From Candidatus Aenigmatarchaeota archaeon (GTDB taxonomy: Archaea; Aenigmatarchaeota; Aenigmatarchaeia; PWEA01; JAGHBM01): a DNA stretch of 10,428 nt. The position numbers and the translations under genes were made by a program. The notes below the pieces were generated by a model. The model ran no database searches, was not told where the DNA came from, and worked only from the letters and a program-made list of their open reading frames with translations. Location: the NCBI GenBank assembly GCA_021160955.1, contig JAGHBM010000024.1, positions 1 to 10,428 of the forward strand. Direction: 5' to 3'. Below are positions 5,875 to 10,428 of this stretch, piece by piece (position 1 is the first letter of the stretch; each line of letters opens with the position of its first letter).

Positions 5875-6660
5875 CTATCTTCCAAGGAGTCCAACCTTCA
5901 ACATGTCCCTTGTGCCGAGCGCCAGACCGAGAATTAGCACAGCTATTTTCAACCATATCCTAAACTCATCATCCTCGATCTTGTCTATGTAATAGAGAAC
6001 TGGCCAAACCACCAATATTTTTAAGGGGAACATTATCCACGGTCCCGTATGGCTTATCAAAAATGTTGGTAAGACGTGTTGCTCCCCGAAGCCAAAAAAA
6101 GTGAGTGCAACAAAAGTCGAACTCCCGTCGAACAAGTGAGACAACAATATTAAAAAGTTCTGGAATGACAGATATTTCGGAAACTTCATGTGAACCAACC
6201 AGAAAAACAATGACCACATTCCGACGAGCCCCAATATCATCAACACGCCATTCCAAGCCCTGATGCCCATTGCCAAGACAAAATACATGTTAACTGAGCA
6301 CAGAAAAGTACCGATTGCCACCATTGTTTTCCAGTATTCCAAACCAACAAACTTTTCCAACAAGAGGGAAACGACAAGGGATGTTAAAGCAATTGAAAAG
6401 ATCGTTAGATATATCCCGGGAGAAACGAAGAAGTAGCCACTATAAAATCCAACATCCTCGAGGGATCTCATTATTCCGCCCAACAGTATGAAAGGGACAA
6501 GAGAACCCATGAAAACTTTATCTATCTTAAGATTGAGTTTTTTAAGAATGTACTTGTAAACCAAAAAGACTGCGATTGAAAACAAAACAGCATAGACTAT
6601 CGTCGCCGGTAGTGTGTAATAATGTCCCATTGGCTTCAAAAAGTATTTTTCAAAAAACAT
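5875..6660 (-). CDS. DUF63 family integral membrane protein
   Basis: This 261-residue multi-spanning membrane protein belongs to the archaeal DUF63 family, whose function is unknown. I chose the ATG at 6660 because the N-terminus MFFEKYFLKPMG then matches the short helix that usually opens the family, and because it starts one base after the stop of the upstream gene. A longer in-frame start at 6702 would overlap that gene by 41 bases. About seven or eight hydrophobic segments follow. Polar residues kept inside the membrane part include LLGGIMRSLEDVGF near the first third and SHLFDGSSTFVAL near the middle, both characteristic of the family. The tight coupling to a CDP-alcohol phosphatidyltransferase gene suggests a membrane-lipid or envelope role; this is inference from context. 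Confidence 0.88.
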   Translation of the reverse strand: MFFEKYFLKPMGHYYTLPATIVYAVLFSIAVFLVYKYILKKLNLKIDKVFMGSLVPFILLGGIMRSLEDVGFYSGYFFVSPGIYLTIFSIALTSLVVSLLLEKFVGLEYWKTMVAIGTFLCSVNMYFVLAMGIRAWNGVLMILGLVGMWSLFFWLVHMKFPKYLSFQNFLILLSHLFDGSSTFVALTFFGFGEQHVLPTFLISHTGPWIMFPLKILVVWPVLYYIDKIEDDEFRIWLKIAVLILGLALGTRDMLKVGLLGR

Positions 6661-6661
6661 A

Positions 6662-7282
6662 TTAACTTCCCAAGAAAGGGAGGGGAACGAAACTGTCATC
6701 ATTTTTCTCCTCTTCCTCTTTTTCTCCTTTTACCTCGACTACATCGCTTTCTTTTTTCCTCTTCTTCTTAAAGAAGGATCTCTTTATCCTGAACCTGCTG
6801 AGCATGAAAACCGAGGACAATATCATCCAACCTGATACCGTGTATACGGAAAAAATACCCAGTAGATACATACCCGGGAATATCAGTCCGTTCACGGTCG
6901 TGGGCATTCCGTTGAAAAGGTCAGAGCTCACCTCGACATTTATCCTCGCGGTTCTGTACACGCCCGAAACTACGAAGAAAAGTGACAATGCAAAAAACAC
7001 ATAGCTCAATGGGAACGTAATTTCCTTTGATAAAACAAAATAGGAAAACACGGCAGGAGTCAATATGAAAGATATGACATCCGATATGTTATCCAAGTTT
7101 TTTCCCATGTCGTCATCTATCTTCAAAACCCTTGCGATGGTTCCATTTATGCAATCTATTAGGACCGCTACGACTATAAGATACGATGCCTGTGTGAAAA
7201 ATCCTTGAAATATGAAAAACAGAGATATGAATCCCAAAGAGAGATTTGTTATTGTCAATGCATTTGAGATCTGCTCTTTCAT
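6662..7282 (-). CDS. pssA: PssA-like CDP-alcohol phosphatidyltransferase (archaetidylserine synthase type), variant motif
   Basis: The family moves a CDP-lipid onto an alcohol at the membrane; the PssA branch uses serine to make archaetidylserine from CDP-archaeol. The 206-residue protein has several membrane segments. It carries the family motif D-x2-D-G-x2-A-R-x8-G-x3-D-x3-D as DCINGTIAR (43-51), then G60, D64 and D68. Spacing is perfect, but the second Asp is Asn46. FNGMPTTVNG (123-132) is typical of the PssA branch. Residues 167-195 form a very charged tail, first Lys/Arg-rich and then Glu-rich, before a hydrophobic end. A TATA-like element about 28 bases upstream supports a leaderless start. 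DUF63 follows one base after the stop. Substrate choice is inferred, and N46 may weaken or alter activity. Confidence 0.82.
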   Translation of the reverse strand: MKEQISNALTITNLSLGFISLFFIFQGFFTQASYLIVVAVLIDCINGTIARVLKIDDDMGKNLDNISDVISFILTPAVFSYFVLSKEITFPLSYVFFALSLFFVVSGVYRTARINVEVSSDLFNGMPTTVNGLIFPGMYLLGIFSVYTVSGWMILSSVFMLSRFRIKRSFFKKKRKKESDVVEVKGEKEEEEKNDDSFVPLPFLGS

Positions 7283-7304
7283 GTTTAACTTTTAAAGCGA
7301 AACA

Positions 7305-7316
7305 AAATAAATACTT
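7305..7316 (-). promoter_or_regulatory. TATA-like box for the pssA-like/DUF63 operon
   Basis: The minus strand reads AAGTATTTATTT, centred about 28 bases before the ATG at 7282. No Shine-Dalgarno lies before that ATG, so the transcript is probably leaderless. The divergent gene starts at 7371, so both promoters share an 88-bp region. Confidence 0.45.
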
Positions 7317-7370
7317 ATTAGCTTATTTTTAATAGTAAAAACAAAAACTTAAACTTTAAAGTGAAATGAT

Positions 7371-7973
7371 ATGTTATACGCAAAAAGAGATGAATTCACT
7401 GACGTGACAAAAAAAATTGGAAAAATATTTAAATTGTTTGGACTATCTCCAAATCAATGGACAGCATTATCTGTAATCTCTGGTTTGATAGGTTTTTTGT
7501 TGTTGATGAACCAAAAATTTTATCTGTCATTTCTTTCCTTTACACTCGCATCGCTTCTGGACTTGGTAGATGGTGCAGTAGCGAGAGAGATGAAAATGCA
7601 AACTAAAACCGGTGCTTATTTTGACACAATAAGCGACAGGATAGTCGAGTTCTTTCTGATATTGGGATTGCTTTTACAAGAATACCCCAAAATATTAGTC
7701 CCTGCAAAATTATGGATATTCATCCTTCTCTTTGGATCTCTTATGACAACTTACTCGAAGTCGGCAGCATATGAAAAAAAGCTTATGAATAAAGAATTAA
7801 AAGGAGGATTACTCGAAAGAGGAGAAAGAATGATTTTATTGCTTCTGATAATTCTAACAACTCCTTTCAATAGATTTTATGCAGCGGCAATGATATCAAT
7901 AACATCAATTCTTTCCATAACTACATTCATCCAAAGAACATTAAAGGCACTCAAGATGTCAAAGGTAGATTAA
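7371..7973 (+). CDS. CDP-alcohol phosphatidyltransferase, archaetidylinositol phosphate synthase-like
   Basis: This 200-residue membrane enzyme has the complete catalytic motif: DLVDGAVAR (64-72), then G81, D85 and D89, supplying the two-metal site. The N-terminus (FGLSPNQWTALSVISG) and the later GLLERGERMILL (146-157) resemble archaetidylinositol phosphate synthases, which join CDP-archaeol to inositol 1-phosphate. The G-x2-E-R-x-E-R pattern is the best guide to that subgroup. Length and about six hydrophobic segments fit the family. A weak GTGA lies before the ATG, and a T-rich TATA-like stretch lies about 40 bases upstream. It diverges from the PssA-like gene. DUF368 follows 37 bp later, apparently with its own promoter. 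Other head groups, such as glycerol phosphate, cannot be excluded. Confidence 0.85.
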   Translation: MLYAKRDEFTDVTKKIGKIFKLFGLSPNQWTALSVISGLIGFLLLMNQKFYLSFLSFTLASLLDLVDGAVAREMKMQTKTGAYFDTISDRIVEFFLILGLLLQEYPKILVPAKLWIFILLFGSLMTTYSKSAAYEKKLMNKELKGGLLERGERMILLLLIILTTPFNRFYAAAMISITSILSITTFIQRTLKALKMSKVD

Positions 7974-7978
7974 ATCAA

Positions 7979-7988
7979 GCTTAAAATA
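7979..7988 (+). promoter_or_regulatory. TATA-like box for the DUF368 gene
   Basis: GCTTAAAATA is centred about 27 bases before the ATG at 8011 and lies just after the stop of the preceding gene. With no Shine-Dalgarno near the ATG, a leaderless transcript of its own is likely. Confidence 0.4.
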
Positions 7989-8010
7989 CCACAACTGTTC
8001 AATACTATTC

Positions 8011-8877
8011 ATGAAGAACAAAATTAAAGAGTTTCTATTCGTTTTTCTAAAAGGAATATTCATGGGAGCAGCTGACATAATTCCAGGGGTCTCCGGTGGG
8101 ACAATCGCACTCATAACGGGAATATATGAGAGATTCATATTTTCTATATACAGGTTCCTTGAATCGATAATATCGGTCTTAGAATTTACGATCAAAAGAA
8201 GCAAAGGCTACTTGAAGAACATTATAAAACTCGACGACTTCTTGTTTTTGGTGGCTCTAGGATTGGGCATCATCACTTCATTTTTGGCCATGTCGAAATT
8301 CATTTTAAAACTGATATCCACGTATCCAACCTATGTATATTCTTTTTTCTTTGGCCTCATACTGGCATCGGCAATTTCAATATTCAAGTCCCTCAAAGAC
8401 AAGAAATCAGACGTCTTGTATGGAGTTCTCGGTTTCGTACTTGCGTTTCTCCTAACGGGCATAAGCTCCGTTGAAACGTCGCACTCTTTACCGGTTATAC
8501 TAATCACAGGAATTGTAGCCGCATGTGCAATGCTGCTTCCTGGCATATCGGGATCATTTATGGTACTGGTACTGGGACAGTACGAGTTTATGATAAAGTC
8601 GCTCAGCTCTTTTAACACAAAAGTTGTGGGAACTTTTCTCGTTGGCATGTCAATTGGAGCCTTCTTTATGTCAAAAATCATATCGCAGCTCTTGAAAAAG
8701 CACGAAAACAAAACATTGAGCCTACTCATCGGCTTGATGTTCGGCGCGTTGAGATTGCCATTGAGGAAGATATTGCTTTCGTCAATAAGTCTTCTCGATC
8801 CATTCAAAATTGTATTCTCGATTATATTTTCGTTAGCAGGTATACTTACGATACTCTTGCTCGAGAGGATGAAATAG
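8011..8877 (+). CDS. DUF368 / PopT family polyprenyl-phosphate translocase
   Basis: This 288-residue integral membrane protein has the two hallmark repeats of DUF368: GAADIIPGVSGGTIALITG (19-37) and the matching ACAMLLPGISGSFMVLVLG (171-189), an internal duplication placed as in a two-fold transporter. Bacterial members (PopT) return undecaprenyl phosphate across the membrane so that the carrier can be reused in envelope synthesis. In an archaeon the expected cargo is a dolichyl- or other polyprenyl-phosphate used for glycan and S-layer assembly; this is inference. Length is normal, and about eight or nine hydrophobic segments are visible. It sits between two archaeal lipid genes and a few kilobases from the glycosyltransferase and S-layer genes, consistent with an envelope role. 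Confidence 0.88.
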   Translation: MKNKIKEFLFVFLKGIFMGAADIIPGVSGGTIALITGIYERFIFSIYRFLESIISVLEFTIKRSKGYLKNIIKLDDFLFLVALGLGIITSFLAMSKFILKLISTYPTYVYSFFFGLILASAISIFKSLKDKKSDVLYGVLGFVLAFLLTGISSVETSHSLPVILITGIVAACAMLLPGISGSFMVLVLGQYEFMIKSLSSFNTKVVGTFLVGMSIGAFFMSKIISQLLKKHENKTLSLLIGLMFGALRLPLRKILLSSISLLDPFKIVFSIIFSLAGILTILLLERMK

Positions 8878-8880
8878 TAA

Positions 8881-8888
8881 TTTAAATA
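8881..8888 (+). promoter_or_regulatory. TATA-like box upstream of the egsA leader ORF
   Basis: TTTAAATA lies directly after the DUF368 stop and is centred about 26 bases before an ATG at 8910. This matches the spacing of the other leaderless promoters in the window. It suggests that transcription, and translation, begin at 8910 and not at the GTG at 9050. Confidence 0.5.
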
Positions 8889-8909
8889 AAATCCAAATAA
8901 TCTTAATTT

Positions 8910-9053
8910 ATGAACTTTGGTAACTTCTTCAGGAACGTGCATCATAGCAAAAAACTGAAAGATCTCTTGAAAGAGAAAAAAATATCATTGATTTTCACAA
9001 AAAGCAAAGAGCAACTCAAGAAAAGATTCCCTCAAAAAATAAAAGGATCGTGA
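8910..9053 (+). CDS. 47-residue ORF upstream of egsA: leader peptide or frameshifted EgsA N-terminus
   Basis: An ATG placed at leaderless distance from a TATA-like box opens a 47-codon frame rich in Lys. Its TGA stop (9051-9053) overlaps the GTG start of the egsA frame (9050) in a GTGA. The peptide ends with a strand-helix-like stretch (ISLIFTKSKEQLKKRF), which would fill the place of the first strand and helix that EgsA proteins normally have before their V-x-x-G strand. One extra base in the A-rich run 9034-9044 would join it to egsA, giving about 359 residues, the usual family length. So it is either the true EgsA N-terminus split by a sequencing error or mutation, or a coupled leader peptide. 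Confidence 0.5.
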   Translation: MNFGNFFRNVHHSKKLKDLLKEKKISLIFTKSKEQLKKRFPQKIKGS

Positions 9054-9988
9054 TAAGCGGAAGAAATTTTACAAATAGATATCTCGATAACTTGGGAATT
9101 TTCGGCAACAGATTCTCCATAAATGACGAAAGCTTCAGCGAAGTATACCGTGTGATGAAGCACATCAAAGGCGAATTCGTGGTTGGGTTTGGTGGTGGAA
9201 GAGTCCTGGACATTTCAAAAATGGTTGCGTACCTCACGCAAAGAAAACTGATACTCATACCAACCGCACCAACGCATGATGGACTCATATCAAAGAACTC
9301 CGTTCTGATAACAAACGGTTCCAAAAAATCTTTTCCGACCAAATTTCCTCAAAAGGTCATCATCCCAAAGGACTTGTGGGAATCGTCGGGAGACCTGAAA
9401 AAATTCGGTGAGATGGACGTCCTTGCAAACATCGTGGCACTGGAGGACGTATCCCTCGCAACGGAGGATATAAATTTCAAACCTGAAACAGAATACATGA
9501 AACTATCAATGATGGCGGTAAAATACATCCTGGACAGCTCTATAAAAGACCTCGCACTCGCCCTACTCTTATCTGGTTTGGCAATGGAAAAATCATCAAG
9601 ATATTGCTCTGGATCCGAACATGAACTGGAAAAAATATTGACAAAGAATTTTGGGAAGAAATATTATCATGGGCAATTGGTTGGGACGTCGATGCTTCTG
9701 GCATCAAAAGTATACGAGAAATACTCGACGTGTCTCCGGACAAAAAAACTTTTCATCGACCCAAAAGAACTATATTATGATATATTTGATGTTATGAGAA
9801 AAAAAGATTTATTAGTTTATGCAATGAAACCATTAAAAGAAAGGAGGCCAATACACAGATGGCTCAAGGAAGCGTCAAGGGTTAGGCCTGAGAGGTATAC
9901 CCTCTGGAATAGATTGGATTCCAAGAACATCAAATGGAAAAAAATAATTGAAGAAGTAATGGAGGATGCAAAATGTTGTTTGAGTTGA
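9050..9988 (+). CDS. egsA: sn-glycerol-1-phosphate dehydrogenase
   Basis: EgsA reduces dihydroxyacetone phosphate with NAD(P)H to sn-glycerol-1-phosphate, the defining backbone of archaeal membrane lipids. Visible motifs are VVGFGGGRVLDISKM (44-58) for the dinucleotide; PTAPTHDGLISKNS (71-84); MDVLANIVALEDVSLA (122-137) with metal ligand D123; SGSEHELE (187-194) with H191; YHGQLVGT (206-213) with H207; and the C-terminal ASRVRPERYTLWNRL (275-289). All three expected zinc ligands are present. The frame gives 312 residues, about 40 fewer than usual, and starts at IVISGRN, which is normally the second strand; the first strand and helix are missing. GTG is the only start in this frame, with a poorly spaced AGGA upstream. 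The 8910-9053 ORF may supply the missing part. The gene overlaps the next by 16 bases. Confidence 0.9.
   Translation: MISGRNFTNRYLDNLGIFGNRFSINDESFSEVYRVMKHIKGEFVVGFGGGRVLDISKMVAYLTQRKLILIPTAPTHDGLISKNSVLITNGSKKSFPTKFPQKVIIPKDLWESSGDLKKFGEMDVLANIVALEDVSLATEDINFKPETEYMKLSMMAVKYILDSSIKDLALALLLSGLAMEKSSRYCSGSEHELEKILTKNFGKKYYHGQLVGTSMLLASKVYEKYSTCLRTKKLFIDPKELYYDIFDVMRKKDLLVYAMKPLKERRPIHRWLKEASRVRPERYTLWNRLDSKNIKWKKIIEEVMEDAKCCLS
9961..9965 (+). promoter_or_regulatory. Shine-Dalgarno of the last CDP-alcohol phosphatidyltransferase
   Basis: GGAGG lies inside the end of egsA, seven bases before the ATG at 9973. It decides that start and indicates that the two genes are read from one message. Confidence 0.65.
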
Positions 9989-10428
9989 ACAAAAAATTTC
10001 CCAAGCTGAAAAAGGCAATACTCAATCCGTTTTTGTTGAACTGTGATCCAAACATAATGACTGTATTATCCTTGATAATGGCATCGATCTCAGGTTACTT
10101 GTTTTACAAGAACTGGATTCCGATCGCATCGGTTTTTCTTATACTCAATGGATTTTTTGATATACTCGATGGAGAAATCTCAAGAAAGTTTAACAGAAAG
10201 ACAAAACTCGGTGATCTTTTGGACCACACCATAGACAGAATATCAGATGTGGCAATCTTTTTAGGTATATCACTAAACCCAAATATTCCCTTGATCCTGG
10301 GATTCATTACACTCGTAACCATATTACTCGTATCATACATGGGAACACAGTTTCAGGCAATATCTTCCAAAAGGCTTTACAGCGGTATGCTCGGTAGAAG
10401 TGATAGGATATTTATAATATTCTTGTTC
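9973..10428 (+). CDS. CDP-alcohol phosphatidyltransferase, 3' partial
   Basis: The frame starts at an ATG overlapping the end of egsA by 16 bases and stays open to the window end (152 residues seen). It is a third member of the CDP-alcohol phosphatidyltransferase family. The motif reads DILDGEISR (63-71), followed by G80, D84 and D88, so all four acidic residues are present; the usual Ala before Arg is Ser70. CDPNIMTVLSLIMASISG (24-41) corresponds to the usual first membrane region. GMLGRSDRIFI (138-148) resembles the G-x-x-x-R-x-x-R segment of inositol-phosphate-type and related synthases. Co-transcription with egsA places it in polar lipid synthesis from CDP-archaeol. The head group cannot be read; archaetidylglycerol phosphate or archaetidylinositol phosphate synthase are the likely choices. 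Confidence 0.85.
   Translation, partial: MLFELNKKFPKLKKAILNPFLLNCDPNIMTVLSLIMASISGYLFYKNWIPIASVFLILNGFFDILDGEISRKFNRKTKLGDLLDHTIDRISDVAIFLGISLNPNIPLILGFITLVTILLVSYMGTQFQAISSKRLYSGMLGRSDRIFIIFLF

Noticed and set aside
6661..6702. A longer DUF63 start at 6702 with a purine-rich GGAGAAAA before the ATG
   Set aside because: The purines encode the Glu/Lys tail of the upstream protein. The ATG at 6660, one base after its stop, gives the family's normal N-terminus.
8331..8945. A 204-codon minus-strand frame opposite DUF368
   Set aside because: It is the antisense shadow of a clear DUF368 gene, with no recognisable domain and no promoter or Shine-Dalgarno.
9030..9046. Programmed -1 frameshift slippery heptamer in the egsA leader
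   Set aside because: The A-rich run is suggestive, but in the leader frame the codons are CAA AAA ATA AAA, which do not form an X-XXY-YYZ heptamer with good re-pairing. It is kept only as one option in the EgsA finding.

Overview
The window looks archaeal and AT-rich. The evidence is a glycerol-1-phosphate dehydrogenase (EgsA), an archaeal-type Pth2 peptidyl-tRNA hydrolase, the archaeal DUF63 membrane family, a methanococcal-type S-layer protein, a membrane-tethered winged-helix protein, and several start codons placed about 25-30 nt downstream of TATA-like boxes (leaderless style). It could be a euryarchaeote or a DPANN-type genome; the sequence alone does not settle this.

Layout. 1-391 holds the 3' end of a membrane-anchored winged-helix gene. 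It runs convergently into, and overlaps, a minus-strand gene for a membrane-anchored, cysteine-less thioredoxin-fold protein (361-1011). A double-hairpin terminator (1068-1134) closes a 2.4-kb minus-strand S-layer gene (1145-3517). A 431-bp AT-rich divergent intergenic region follows. It carries the S-layer promoter and leader, a G-rich patch and a tandem 12-bp repeat. From 3949 a plus-strand pair encodes a processive-type family 2 glycosyltransferase and an overlapping small Cys-rich lipoprotein. Then come minus-strand pth2 (5490-5834) and a tightly coupled minus-strand pair, a PssA-like CDP-alcohol phosphatidyltransferase followed by DUF63 (7282-5875). Diverging from these on the plus strand are an archaetidylinositol-phosphate-synthase-like enzyme (7371), a DUF368/PopT-type polyprenyl-phosphate translocase (8011), egsA (9050, possibly really starting at 8910) and a third CDP-alcohol phosphatidyltransferase cut by the window end (9973-10428).

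Together this is an envelope-building neighbourhood. EgsA makes the sn-glycerol-1-phosphate backbone of archaeal lipids. Three CDP-alcohol phosphatidyltransferases would put head groups on CDP-archaeol. The DUF368 protein would return polyprenyl-phosphate carriers across the membrane. The glycosyltransferase may build surface glycan, and the S-layer protein is the main coat.

The points most worth a second look are: an apparent broken or coupled EgsA N-terminus, where promoter geometry points to an upstream start in another frame; an Asp-to-Asn change in the otherwise invariant motif of the PssA-like enzyme; the unusual leader of the S-layer gene; and the Cys-rich lipoprotein overlapping the glycosyltransferase. 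I saw no RNA genes, CRISPR arrays or insertion sequences.
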